Shown here in pieces: positions 26,177 to 34,941 of a stretch of DNA of 64,000 nucleotides. A program made the position numbers and the translations under genes. Numbering within the stretch: position 1 is the stretch's first letter; every line of letters begins with the position of its first letter. The notes beneath the pieces are model-generated. The model saw nothing but the letters and a program-made list of their open reading frames with translations. It ran no database searches and was not told the DNA's origin. Source of the DNA: Streptomyces luteolifulvus (GTDB lineage: Bacteria; Actinomycetota; Actinomycetes; Streptomycetales; Streptomycetaceae); the NCBI RefSeq assembly GCF_008806595.1, contig NZ_VZRB01000001.1, positions 62,001-126,000 on the forward strand. Reading direction: 5' to 3'.

Positions 26177-27868
26177 TCAGCCGAGTGCGGATGCCGCCCC
26201 CTTGAGCACCAATCCGGCCCCGAGGGCCACCACGACCAGCGCCGACGCCAGGGGTGTGGTCCTGCGCAGCAGCACTGCCGCGCGGCCGGTGCTCCAGCGG
26301 GAACGCCGGTCCAGCATCCGGGTCATGCCCGTACCCAGCTTGACGACCGCGAAGCCGGCCGCGGTGAGGGTGAGGGCGAGCCCGACGCCGTACGCGATGA
26401 CGAGCAGCAGGCCGAACCACGCGTGGCCGAGGGCCGCGGCGCCGACGAGCACCACGACGGCGGACGGACTGGGCACGAGACCGCCGGCGAAGCCGAGGAG
26501 GATCGTGCCGCGGAGGGTGGGGGCGGTGGAGTGGGTGTGGGTGAAGCCGCCGTGGGTGTGTTCGACGGTGTGGTCGTGGTCGTGGTGGTGGTCGTGGCTT
26601 TGGCCGTGGTCGTGGTCGTGGTCCTGGCCGAGGGCGTGGGCGTGAGCGGGGGAGGGGGAGGTGGTGTGAGGCGTGTGGTCGGTGGACGCGGTGTGGCTGT
26701 GCGCGGCGACCAGGACCGGGGCGCGTTCGTGGGTGTGGTCGGCCTCGGGCGTGTGCGCGTGTTCGTGGGGATGCCCGTGCGGGTGGGAGTGCCCGCGGGA
26801 GTGCCCGTGGGAGTGACCGTGCCCGTGCGTGTGGGTCCGGTTGTGCCATGCCCGTCGTACGAGGGTGGCGCCCGCGAAGGTCACCAGGACGCCGCTCGCG
26901 ATGCCGAGCCAGGCGACGACCGAGGGCGCGGCGGCCGAACCGGCCGTGACCAGCAGGCCCAGGGCGACCACCCCCAGGGTGTGGGTGACCGTCACCGAGG
27001 CGGCCAGGGGCAGTACGTCCTTCAGCCGGGCCCGGCCGCCCCGCGCCGCCGCAGTCGCGGCCATGAGGGTCTTGCCGTGGCCCGGCGCGAGCGCGTGCAT
27101 CGCGCCCAGGGCCACGGCGATGAGCAGGGCCAGGGCGGCGAAGCCGACGGTGAGGTCGTGACGGGCGACCAGGGAGTCCAGGGCCCGGGTCCAGCGGTCG
27201 GCGCCGCGCGGCAGGACGGAGGCGGCGGGTGCGTCCTCCTGCTCCTCGGCCAGCGCCGGACCGCCGGGGCGCACGCGCACGGACGCGGTCGCGGTGTCGG
27301 CCGGGGAGGAGAGCAACTCCTCGGGGTAGCGGGTCAGTTCGCGGGACACCGACCTCTCGGGCACGTCCGACGCGGTGAGCGTCATACGGTCGCCGCGCGC
27401 GGTGATCTCCCGCCAGCCGGGGCCCGAGGAGGCGCCGGCGCTGTGGAATCCGAGGGTCACGCTGCCGGTGCTGGGCAGGGCGGCGGTCATACGGCATTCC
27501 ACCCGGAGGGTGTCGAGCCCGGCCTGCCCGGGCCGCACGCGCGCGTTGCTGCCCGTCACGGTGAGGGGCGTCGTACGCCCGTCGACGGTGACCTCGCTGT
27601 CCGCGGCGGCCTTCGCACAGCGCTGCCGGGCCCACTCGGCCGTGCCCAGCCGCTTCAGATCCGGCTTGGCCTGGGTCGCGGGGACCTCGGCGAGGTCCTC
27701 GACATGGTCCACGCGCAGCGTGCCGGGGGCGGCGACGAGACCGTCGTAGCGATTGACGGTGAAGTTGCCGAGGGGGTGGGCGCTCGCGGTCGCGGCGGGG
27801 AGAAGGGTGAGCGCGGCTGCGGCGGTGAGCACGGCCGCGCCGGAGGCGACCAGGCGTCGGGCCTTCAC
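26177..27868 (-). CDS. NicO-family nickel/cobalt transporter with periplasmic domain and His-rich loop
   Basis: 563 residues. Signal peptide 1-30 (cleavage ASA/H) leaves His31 (HPLGNFTVN) as mature N-terminus. A roughly 200-residue extracytoplasmic domain precedes six or so membrane helices beginning near 240. The NicO signature HALAPGHGK (258-266) is present. Between helices, residues 342-446 hold 35 histidines among 105. NicO proteins such as RcnA export nickel or cobalt; direction here is unproven. It overlaps the upstream TPR gene by ATGA (27865-27868), so they are one operon. The His-rich DNA is a low-complexity GTGGTCGTGG tract. Confidence 0.9.
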   Translation of the reverse strand: MKARRLVASGAAVLTAAAALTLLPAATASAHPLGNFTVNRYDGLVAAPGTLRVDHVEDLAEVPATQAKPDLKRLGTAEWARQRCAKAAADSEVTVDGRTTPLTVTGSNARVRPGQAGLDTLRVECRMTAALPSTGSVTLGFHSAGASSGPGWREITARGDRMTLTASDVPERSVSRELTRYPEELLSSPADTATASVRVRPGGPALAEEQEDAPAASVLPRGADRWTRALDSLVARHDLTVGFAALALLIAVALGAMHALAPGHGKTLMAATAAARGGRARLKDVLPLAASVTVTHTLGVVALGLLVTAGSAAAPSVVAWLGIASGVLVTFAGATLVRRAWHNRTHTHGHGHSHGHSRGHSHPHGHPHEHAHTPEADHTHERAPVLVAAHSHTASTDHTPHTTSPSPAHAHALGQDHDHDHGQSHDHHHDHDHTVEHTHGGFTHTHSTAPTLRGTILLGFAGGLVPSPSAVVVLVGAAALGHAWFGLLLVIAYGVGLALTLTAAGFAVVKLGTGMTRMLDRRSRWSTGRAAVLLRRTTPLASALVVVALGAGLVLKGAASALG

Positions 27869-29874
27869 TGGGCGGCCTCCAGTGCCTTACGGGCCTCGCG
27901 GGCGCCGAGCGGCGAGAAGCCGGGGTTCAGCTTCAGGGCGGATCGCAGCGAGGTGCGGGCTTCCTTGTCGTGGCCCGTGGCGCGTTCGATCACTCCGCGG
28001 TGGTAGAGGAAGGACGCGTTGCGGTAGCCGGTGGCCGTGGCCCGACGGGCGTAGGGCAGGGCTTCCGTGTCGCGGCCGTTGACGTGCAGCGCCCAGGCGA
28101 GGGCGTCCGCGGTGTGCACCGTGTGGCGGCGGGCCCACTCGGCGCGGGCCGCGCGCAGGGCGGCCCGCTTGTCGCCGTGGTCGGCGGCGGCGAGCGCGGT
28201 GTCGAGGTCGGCGTTGACGCCGTTGGCGCGGGCGAGGGCCGTCCACGCGTCGACGAGGGCGTACTGGGCCTCGGCCTTCTCCCGGTCGCCCGCCGCGCCG
28301 CGGTCCTCGTACAACTCGCCGAGTTCGACGAGCGGGCCGGGCAGCGGAGAGCGGGAGACGACGTCCTCCATGCCCTTGATCGCGGCGGCCCGGTCGCCGC
28401 TCGCGGACCGGGCGCGGGCACGGCCCTCCAGGGCGGGAAGGTAGTTCTCGTCGGCGGCGAGTGCGCGCGCGTAGTAATTCAAGGCGGTCCCGTAGTCGCC
28501 CTGGTTCCAGGCGAGCTGGCCGAGGGCGGTGGCCACGTAGGCGATGTCTCCGGGGGTGGCGGCGGTGGCGAGGGCGCGTTCCAGGACGCTGCGGGCGGTG
28601 CGGACGTCGCCGCGCAGTTCGTGCACGTACGCGTACCGCGTGAAGACCGGGACGCCCGGCCGCCGTGAGTCGGCGGTGACCGCGGCCTTCGACGCCTCGT
28701 CGTAGCGGCCGAGTTCGACGAGAGCGTCGATGCGGGAACACAGGGCGCGCTCGCTGTAGGGGTTCTGCTCGAGGGCCTGCTCGGCGTGGGCGAGGGCGTT
28801 GTTGAAGTCGTGCCGGGCCGCGGCGAGGGCGGCGCGGCCGGCGAGGGCCTGCTCGTTGTCCGGCTGCAGGGCGAGGGAGCGCTTGAGAGCCCGCTCGGCC
28901 TGCGGGTAACGGGCGGGGTCGCCCTTCGTACGGGCCTGCTCGACATAGGCGAGGCCGAGGGTGGCCCAGCTGCCGAAGTCCTTGGGCTGGGCACGGAGAT
29001 GCGTCTGCAGTGCGCTGATGCTCGCGTCGAGATCACCGCTGGACAGCAGCGCGGGGGACATGGCGTTGGGCGCCGCCGCGACAGCGGCCGTCCGGCCACC
29101 GTCCCGCACGGCCCCGACCGCGATGGAGCCGGCGGTGAGCGCGACGGCCAACAGCACGGCACACCCGGCAAGATGAGCCACCCGCCACCGCCGCCCGGCC
29201 GCCCCGACCCGCCGCACGGCGACAACACGCGGATCGATCTCCACGTCGCCGCCTGCGGCGGACGTCACCGGATGCTCGCCGTCGGCCACGGCGCCAGGCG
29301 TTTCGTCCTGCTCCCCGGTCGGCTCGGTGGCCGACTGGGCGCCGCCCTGCTCGGCTTGCGGCCTGCTGCCCGGCGTGTTGTTGCGCTTGCCTGTCGGCCC
29401 GGCGGGCGGTGGGTTGTTGGGGTTGTCCTCGGGGCCTGCGCCGGGTCGCCTGTCGTGGCTGCGGTCCGGGGCCGCGGTCGGTCGGTTGTGGTGCCCGCTG
29501 TCCGTCCGCGTGGCCGCGGCCGTGCCGCGTTCGTGCTGTATGGGTGTGGTCGACTGGGCGCCGTGCTCGGCCTGCGGCCCGGCGTCCGGGGTGTTGTCGT
29601 GCTCGCCCGTCGCTCCGGCGGATGGTGTCGTGTCGTGGTTGCCTGGCGTGCTTGCGTCCGATTGCTCGTCGCGCCTGCTCTCCAGGCCTCCGGTCGGTCC
29701 GTTGCTCTGTTCGCCTGTGCGTTCGGTACCGGGCGTCTTGTCGAGCCCGTTCTCCGGCCGTGTCGCCGAGCCCGTGCTGGTGCCGCCCACGCCTGCCGAG
29801 GTCGGGGCCGGGCCGCGTTTGCGCTGGGGGCCGGGCTTGCTCTCCGGGGCGCTGGGGGTCGTACGCGGGGCCAT
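27865..29874 (-). CDS. membrane-anchored TPR protein
   Basis: 669 residues. A very hydrophilic, low-complexity N-terminus (1-215) with loose repeats of GEHDNTP and PQAEHGAQ type, one membrane helix near 230-255, then a C-terminal array of about eight tetratricopeptide repeats (for example LQPDNEQALAGRAALAAARHD). With a cytoplasmic N-terminus the TPR part would be outside. It is coupled by ATGA to the NicO transporter and sits directly downstream of the DUF4331 gene, so it may scaffold that pair. The N-terminal linker could be variable between strains. Confidence 0.85.
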   Translation of the reverse strand: MAPRTTPSAPESKPGPQRKRGPAPTSAGVGGTSTGSATRPENGLDKTPGTERTGEQSNGPTGGLESRRDEQSDASTPGNHDTTPSAGATGEHDNTPDAGPQAEHGAQSTTPIQHERGTAAATRTDSGHHNRPTAAPDRSHDRRPGAGPEDNPNNPPPAGPTGKRNNTPGSRPQAEQGGAQSATEPTGEQDETPGAVADGEHPVTSAAGGDVEIDPRVVAVRRVGAAGRRWRVAHLAGCAVLLAVALTAGSIAVGAVRDGGRTAAVAAAPNAMSPALLSSGDLDASISALQTHLRAQPKDFGSWATLGLAYVEQARTKGDPARYPQAERALKRSLALQPDNEQALAGRAALAAARHDFNNALAHAEQALEQNPYSERALCSRIDALVELGRYDEASKAAVTADSRRPGVPVFTRYAYVHELRGDVRTARSVLERALATAATPGDIAYVATALGQLAWNQGDYGTALNYYARALAADENYLPALEGRARARSASGDRAAAIKGMEDVVSRSPLPGPLVELGELYEDRGAAGDREKAEAQYALVDAWTALARANGVNADLDTALAAADHGDKRAALRAARAEWARRHTVHTADALAWALHVNGRDTEALPYARRATATGYRNASFLYHRGVIERATGHDKEARTSLRSALKLNPGFSPLGAREARKALEAAQ

Positions 29875-29962
29875 GCCCTCTCCTCGGTCGGATCGTGTGC
29901 TCGGGCGGCGCGGCCCGCGCCGTGGGGGATGGGTAGGTGCGGGCCGCGCCAGTCGGTGGGGA

Positions 29963-29993
29963 CGGCGGGCGGCCGAACCGGGGCCGCCCGCCG
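29963..29993. terminator. hairpin between DUF4331 and TPR genes
   Basis: A perfect 12-bp stem (29963-29974 with 29982-29993, CGGCGGGCGGCC arm) with a 7-base loop, ten bases after the DUF4331 stop. It may terminate or attenuate transcription before the TPR-NicO pair. Confidence 0.7.
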
Positions 29994-30003
29994 CGTGCGG
30001 GCC

Positions 30004-31536
30004 TCAGTACGCCCGGCCCCGCATCCGGCGCCACCACATCAGGCCTCCGCCGATCAGGAGGATGCCGAGCGCGCCGGCGCCCGCCGAGGCGGCGATCAGG
30101 GTGGTGTCGTCCGAGGTGCCCGCGCCGGCCGGCTGGAGCGCGTCGCCCAGCTGGTTGCGGACGTCGTTGCCGCCGCTGACGCCCTTGGCGAGCGCGCCAC
30201 GCGAACCCGCCGTCGGGTTGGCCAGGTACGGGAAGGACTTGCCGAACTTCTTGTCGTTCTTGTCGACCGCGTCGCCCAGGTCGTTCTTGGAACCGACCAG
30301 TTCGCCCTCGACGACCTGGAGCGAGGCGTCGATCACGTCGTCACTGAGCCGACGGCCGTTCGGGAAGCCCGCGTTGTCACCGTCCAGGACACCCAGCCGC
30401 TTGGGGCTGGCGGCCGGCTTGATGGATGTGTTGAGGCGCAGCTCCTCCGCCGGACGGACCTTCGGCGGCTGGTTGAGGCCCTTCACGCCCTTCAGGAACA
30501 CGTCGACGAGGTCGTTGCGCGGTTCGGCGGGCGCCTTGATCTTGTAGATCGCCTCGATGAGCTTCGGCAGCTCGGGGTTGGTCACGTTCTTCAGGAACTG
30601 GGCGTCGTCCCACGGCGCGGACGCGTTGAACTTGTCCTTGTCCTTGAGGGGGTTGACGACCTCGTTGACCAGCGGGTTGCCCAGACGCGAGACCTGCGCG
30701 TAGTACCCCTGCGCGTTCTTGCGCTGGGTGGTCGACCAGATGCCGACGATCGGCTGGTCGGACGACTCGGTGATCATGTCCGTCGGGACCTGAAGGGCGA
30801 TCGAGTTGACGTTGTAGCCCTTGAGGGTGTCGCGGCCGACCTCCGACAGGTTCCCGCCGTACAGCAGGTCGAAGACGCGCAGGTCCAGGAAGAACGGGTC
30901 GTCGGCCTGCCCGGCGAACGTCTTCGCGCCGTTGGTGAGCTTGTGGATCGCCTGCTTGCGCAGCGTGCTGTAGTCCGGCATCGACGCCTTGCCGACGTTC
31001 GACGGTGCCACCGGCACATCGTCGGCGATCTTCGTCGAGTGCGTCACCTTCTGGTTGCGCAGCTTGATCAGGTCGATGTCGTACGTCTGCGTGATGTTCA
31101 GGTCCGGGTCGTCCAGGCTGGTGACCGGACCCGTGTTGTACAGGAACGTCTTGTTGTTCTTCGTGTGCGTCTTGAAGGTGTAGCGGAAGAGCAGCTCACC
31201 CTGCGCGTCACCGTTGTTGTCGATGTGGAGGTCGTACTGCGCGTCCTCGGCGAACGTGAAGAAGTTCGGGCCGCCGGCGGGCTCCTCGAACGGGATCCAG
31301 TTCGCGACGATCGTCGTCGTGTCCGGGTGGTCCGGGCTGACGAAGGCGTACACGTCCGTGTTGTCGTACTGCGGGGTCCCCGAGATCAGCGGGGCCTCCC
31401 GGTGGCTGGAGGCGGAGGCCGCCCCCGGTTCGAGCGTGGCCACGCCGGCGGCTGCAAGCCCCCCGGCGGCCAGCGCGCCACAGATGAGGGTCGCGAGGCC
31501 CTTGCGTCCTGTGCCGCTCCTGGAGATAGGTGTCAT
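30004..31536 (-). CDS. DUF4331 secreted, membrane-anchored protein
   Basis: 510 residues. Signal peptide about 1-41, mature part starting near SSHREAPLISGTPQYDNTDVYAFVSPD, the hallmark of DUF4331, which fills almost the whole protein. A C-terminal hydrophobic segment (about 482-502) with WWRRMRGRAY tail anchors it. The family function is unknown. ATG at 31536 is chosen because a signal peptide starts there; the frame remains open another 540 bases upstream but that part crosses the divergent sigma factor gene. Divergent from the SigK/RskA pair, which probably controls it. Confidence 0.88.
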   Translation of the reverse strand: MTPISRSGTGRKGLATLICGALAAGGLAAAGVATLEPGAASASSHREAPLISGTPQYDNTDVYAFVSPDHPDTTTIVANWIPFEEPAGGPNFFTFAEDAQYDLHIDNNGDAQGELLFRYTFKTHTKNNKTFLYNTGPVTSLDDPDLNITQTYDIDLIKLRNQKVTHSTKIADDVPVAPSNVGKASMPDYSTLRKQAIHKLTNGAKTFAGQADDPFFLDLRVFDLLYGGNLSEVGRDTLKGYNVNSIALQVPTDMITESSDQPIVGIWSTTQRKNAQGYYAQVSRLGNPLVNEVVNPLKDKDKFNASAPWDDAQFLKNVTNPELPKLIEAIYKIKAPAEPRNDLVDVFLKGVKGLNQPPKVRPAEELRLNTSIKPAASPKRLGVLDGDNAGFPNGRRLSDDVIDASLQVVEGELVGSKNDLGDAVDKNDKKFGKSFPYLANPTAGSRGALAKGVSGGNDVRNQLGDALQPAGAGTSDDTTLIAASAGAGALGILLIGGGLMWWRRMRGRAY

Positions 31537-31767
31537 GCCGTCCGTCCTCAACGTGCCAACTTGCCTGACGAACGCCATTCGGAGCGGCCGGCAGGGTGGA
31601 TTGGTCGAATCCCAAACGTTCTTACGTCGCGTCCCGAAACTTGTTTCATCGCCGGGCGACCCGCTTTTTCGGCAGGCTGATCCGTAACCCCATCCGGAGG
31701 CACACTCGTTGCGAATGCCTCGTGTGACGGGACGGGCCGTGTGCGGCCCACTGAGAGGGGGACCGAG
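31537..31767. promoter_or_regulatory. divergent promoter region of DUF4331 and sigma-factor genes
   Basis: This 230-base stretch separates the DUF4331 gene and the sigma gene. It is relatively AT-rich around 31605-31665 (CAAACGTTCTTACGTCGCG). Both transcripts must start here; a SigK autoregulated promoter is a reasonable guess, but I cannot point to a certain -35/-10 pair. Confidence 0.45.
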
Positions 31768-32310
31768 TTGGAGGCGGACGAGCTTCTGGTGCTCGTGGCA
31801 GGCGGCGACCAGAAGGCATTCGAGGAGTTGTACGGACTGGTGTCCGGGCCGGTGTTCGGGCTCGTACGGCGCGTGGTGCGCGACCCGGCACAGTCCGAGG
31901 AGGTGGCCCAGGAAGTGCTGCTCGAACTCTGGCGGTCCGCCGCGCGGTTCGACCCCGGCCGGGGCAGTGCCCTGTCCTGGGTCCTCACCCTCGCCCACCG
32001 CCGGGCCGTGGACCGGGTGCGCAGTGCCCGCGCGGCGGGCGAACGCGAGCAGCGGGAGGCCCGGCGGGCTCATCACCCTGCCTTCGACCAGGTCTCCGAG
32101 GAGGTCGAGGCCGGTCTCGAACGCGAGTGGGTCCGCCGCTGTCTGGACCGGCTCACCGCCCTCCAGAGACAGTCCGTGACCCTCGCCTACTACGACGGCT
32201 ACACATACCGTGAAGTGGCCGAGCGGCTCTCCCTGCCGCTGGGCACGGTAAAGACCCGGATGCGCGACGGACTCACCCAGCTGCGCAAGTGCCTGGGAGG
32301 TGTCGCATGA
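31768..32310 (+). CDS. sigK: ECF sigma factor, SigK type
   Basis: 180 residues from TTG at 31768 (GAGAGGGGG site about 6-14 bases upstream); GTG at 31741 is an in-frame alternative. Region 2 (DQKAFEELYGLVSGPVFGLVRRVVRDPAQSEEVAQEVLLELWRSAARFD) and region 4 (LTALQRQSVTLAYYDGYTYREVAERLSLPLGTVKTRMRDGL) are complete. SigK-type sigma factors are held by RskA anti-sigma proteins, which is exactly the next gene, coupled by ATGA. Confidence 0.93.
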   Translation: MEADELLVLVAGGDQKAFEELYGLVSGPVFGLVRRVVRDPAQSEEVAQEVLLELWRSAARFDPGRGSALSWVLTLAHRRAVDRVRSARAAGEREQREARRAHHPAFDQVSEEVEAGLEREWVRRCLDRLTALQRQSVTLAYYDGYTYREVAERLSLPLGTVKTRMRDGLTQLRKCLGGVA

Positions 32311-33122
32311 GTTTCCGTCTGTTCCGGCGCGAGGACATCCATTCCCTCGCCGCGCCCTACGCCCTCGACGCCCTCGAACCCGGCGAGCGCGCCCGCTTCG
32401 AGAAGCACCTCAGGGGCTGCGGGAGCTGTGCCGCCGAGGTGCGGGACCTGTCCGAGGACGCCGTCCGTCTCGCCTGGTCGACCGCGGAACCGGCGCCGGC
32501 CGCGATGCGGGAACGGGTGCTGGCCGCCGTACGCACGACTCCGCAGGAGCTCGCCCCGCGCGACCCGGCGCGGGCGCGCGCTCCCCAGTTGCCGCCGCAT
32601 GTCTGGGGCACGCAGCCGCCGCCGGGGCGCACCCGTGCGCCCCGGTCGCGTCCCCTGTTCGTGCCGTTCGCCACCGCGACGGCCGCCGCGGCGCTCGTGG
32701 TCGCCTCACTCTTCGCCGTCCAGGCCGAGCGGACGCAGGACCAGCTGGACGCCGAGCGGGCCCAGGCACGTGAGATCGCCCACGTTCTCGCGGCTCCCGA
32801 CGCGCGGGCGGCCACCGGCGAGGAGGCCGGGGGCCGAAGTATCGGAGTGATCGCCTCCGCATCGGAGGGGCGCGCGGTCGTCACCCTGAGCGGATACAAC
32901 GCTCCGCCGAGCGGCAAAGTGCGCCAGCTGTGGCTCATGCGCCCGGGCGCGCAACCACGCTCCCTCGGGCTCTTCGAGAGCGACACGCCCTTGGTGGCAT
33001 CCGGTCTCTCCAAGTCGTCCACATCACTGGCTGTCACGGTCGAGCCCGACGGGGGCTCAGCACAGCCCACCACCCAGCCCGTTGTTCAACTCGCCCTGAA
33101 ATCAGTCGGATTCGAAGAGTAA
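32307..33122 (+). CDS. RskA-type transmembrane anti-sigma factor
   Basis: 271 residues. Zinc-binding anti-sigma domain with His34, Cys38 and Cys41 (HLRGCGSC), a single membrane helix (about 120-140) and an extracytoplasmic RskA C-terminal domain (ASEGRAVVTLSGYNAPPSGKVRQLWLMRPGAQPRSLG region). It should hold the preceding sigma factor at the membrane and release it on proteolysis. Start ATG at 32307 overlaps the sigma gene stop. Confidence 0.92.
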   Translation: MSFRLFRREDIHSLAAPYALDALEPGERARFEKHLRGCGSCAAEVRDLSEDAVRLAWSTAEPAPAAMRERVLAAVRTTPQELAPRDPARARAPQLPPHVWGTQPPPGRTRAPRSRPLFVPFATATAAAALVVASLFAVQAERTQDQLDAERAQAREIAHVLAAPDARAATGEEAGGRSIGVIASASEGRAVVTLSGYNAPPSGKVRQLWLMRPGAQPRSLGLFESDTPLVASGLSKSSTSLAVTVEPDGGSAQPTTQPVVQLALKSVGFEE

Positions 33123-33237
33123 TCGTCAACACGCTTACGGGGAAGGTGAATCCTGTGACCGCGATACACGCATGCCCCAAGGGGGCGATAGGGTTACCCT
33201 GCCCGGGCCGGGTGGACTCGTACGGGTGGGGAGAGAC

Positions 33238-33507
33238 ATGGAACAGATAACAGTGCGCAGCAGGGCCAGGGTCCCTGCGATCACCTGCGGGAGCAGCGCG
33301 ACCAGTTCGCGCCTCGACCGCCATCTCTCGGTGCTGGGGGGCCCTGCCGTCCCGCAGCGGGAGGCGGCCGAGGCGACCTCGCTGATGCGTGAGCTGACCG
33401 CGCGTGACACCGCGCACGACCGCAGCGGCTGGGGCGCGCGAGTGAGCAGAGTCTCGCTCTTCGCACCACTGCGCCGACTGCGCCGTTCGCTGTTCGGCGG
33501 GCGCTGA
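33238..33507 (+). CDS. small conserved Streptomyces protein, 89 residues
   Basis: Starts MEQITVRSRARVPAITCG at ATG 33238, after a GGGGAGAG site. Basic, Ser/Arg-rich, no membrane segment. Two candidate Cys-free amphipathic helices near the end (SLFAPLRRLRRSLFGGR) could bind membrane or nucleic acid. Function unknown. The GATAGGGTTACCCT tract at 33187-33200 upstream includes a TAGGGT -10-like element. Confidence 0.7.
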   Translation: MEQITVRSRARVPAITCGSSATSSRLDRHLSVLGGPAVPQREAAEATSLMRELTARDTAHDRSGWGARVSRVSLFAPLRRLRRSLFGGR

Positions 33508-33717
33508 GCCCGGCGTTCCCCAAGGTCCGCGCTCGGGCCGCCATGCCGCTCCGGTCCATCGCTGCGATCCGACCGTCCGTCATCCCCACGGCGTGCAGCG
33601 TCGCACCGGTCGGCTTCCCGAGCGCGGACACGTTCCTCACCGCGTCTTCCCGTCACCTCGGCACGGTCCCACCCACCCGTGTTCAGAAGTTCGGCGTTGC
33701 CGCAGGCCCGGTCGCAT

Positions 33718-33766
33718 GCCTGCTCAGATCGATCGCCTGCTCAGATCGAATGCCTGCTCAGATCAG
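33718..33766. repeat. three 17-bp direct repeats
   Basis: GCCTGCTCAGATCGATC, GCCTGCTCAGATCGAAT and a third partial copy GCCTGCTCAGATCAG lie head to tail at 33718-33734, 33735-33751 and 33752-33766. The last nine bases overlap the 3-prime end of the next minus-strand gene. The only low-GC, GATC-rich tract in the neighbourhood. Confidence 0.7.
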
Positions 33767-34915
33767 TGCGAATTGCCCCTCGGGGCCTTCCTCGTGATGG
33801 TCGAGTACCGAGGCCGGTCTGCGGGCTGACTCCGGCACCGGAAGTACGCCCGCCGTGCGCAGCTCCCCCGTCGTGATCGGTGAAGTCACCGTCAGCTCCT
33901 CCTGTTGCGGGCGGAGCTCCGCCCGCAGCGCGAGGACGGTGATCAGTTCGAGCAGCTCCGACGTCCATGCCTGTGGCCAGGTCGCCGGGCGGATCGCTGT
34001 GAGGGTGCCCCGAGTGGGCTCCGTCGTGCGGGTGGTGAACCACTGTTCCAGAACCCGTGTTCCGGACGCCTCGTAGTCCCAGGCCTCCGGGGGGACCGGG
34101 GAGATGCGGCCCTCGTCGAGGTGCAGGGTTTCCTCGTCGCGGTCGTAGTGCAGGGTCAGGGGGCGCGGTGGCAGGGGAGCGCGGACGTAGGGGCGGCGGC
34201 CGCCGGGGAGTTTGGGGCGTTCGCCGTCGCGGCGCGACAGCCAGAGGATGCGGTGGCCCAGCTCGACGCCGTGTGCCCAGAGTTCGGTGTCGTCGGTGAG
34301 AGGGACGGACGGACCGGGGCGTACGGCCGCCAGGATCCAGGCCAGGACGTCCCGCGGGGCCGGCGCCCGGCCGAGGCGGCCGGTCAGGTGGTCCAGGAGG
34401 CCGGGCGCCAGGTTGGGTTCCTCACCGCCCGGGCGCCGGAACAGCGGGCGGATGCGGCCGGGGCGGAGCAGCGGAAGCAGCGAGGTCGCGAGGAGAAGCG
34501 GGCCGGAGGCGCCCGGCGTCTCGACGGTGAAGATCTGGTGCTCGTCCGCCACCCGCCACAGCTCGGGCCGGGCCGAGTCGATCAGCCGGTGGTCGGGGAT
34601 CAGCCACTGCTCGTCGAACGGGGCGTACAGGATCCGTACCGGCTCCGGGCAGGTGCCCGAGGCGCGGACCAGTTTCTCCGTGCCGCCGGCCCGCCCCGGC
34701 AGCTGACCCACCGCGGAGTACAGCCTGCGCGAACGCGTCGGCTCGAACAGCGCCTCCCGGTCGGGGCCCTCGGACTTCACGAAGGCGTCCCAGCGGGCCG
34801 TGAGGGATGCGGCGTCGGGGCCCGCCGGCCACCCCCGGCCGAGCCGCGGCGGTGCGACGGACCACGGCATGAGGTCCGCCAGCGGCGGAGCGTCGTCGTG
34901 CGTCACGCTGGGCAT
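33758..34915 (-). CDS. type ISP restriction/modification C-terminal-domain protein
   Basis: 385 residues. The sequence resembles the C-terminal specificity region of Type ISP enzymes such as LlaBIII (conserved YAPFDEQWLIPDHRLID and ELWRVADEHQIFTVET, then the FTVETPGASGPLLLATSLLP region). No helicase, methylase or nuclease domain is present, so it cannot restrict alone. Streptomyces carries such stand-alone proteins, but their function is unknown. ATG at 34915 is chosen as the first start of the conserved part. It lies between a GntR gene and the repeat. Confidence 0.75.
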   Translation of the reverse strand: MPSVTHDDAPPLADLMPWSVAPPRLGRGWPAGPDAASLTARWDAFVKSEGPDREALFEPTRSRRLYSAVGQLPGRAGGTEKLVRASGTCPEPVRILYAPFDEQWLIPDHRLIDSARPELWRVADEHQIFTVETPGASGPLLLATSLLPLLRPGRIRPLFRRPGGEEPNLAPGLLDHLTGRLGRAPAPRDVLAWILAAVRPGPSVPLTDDTELWAHGVELGHRILWLSRRDGERPKLPGGRRPYVRAPLPPRPLTLHYDRDEETLHLDEGRISPVPPEAWDYEASGTRVLEQWFTTRTTEPTRGTLTAIRPATWPQAWTSELLELITVLALRAELRPQQEELTVTSPITTGELRTAGVLPVPESARRPASVLDHHEEGPEGQFALI

Positions 34916-34941
34916 CGTACGTGGGTCCACGGACAACCGGG

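Noticed and set aside
24824..31680. Very long open frames on the plus strand opposite the kinase, NicO, TPR and DUF4331 genes
   Set aside because: High GC leaves long antisense frames. The minus-strand products have clear domains and signal peptides; the plus-strand translations are Arg/Gly/Val-rich with no domains.
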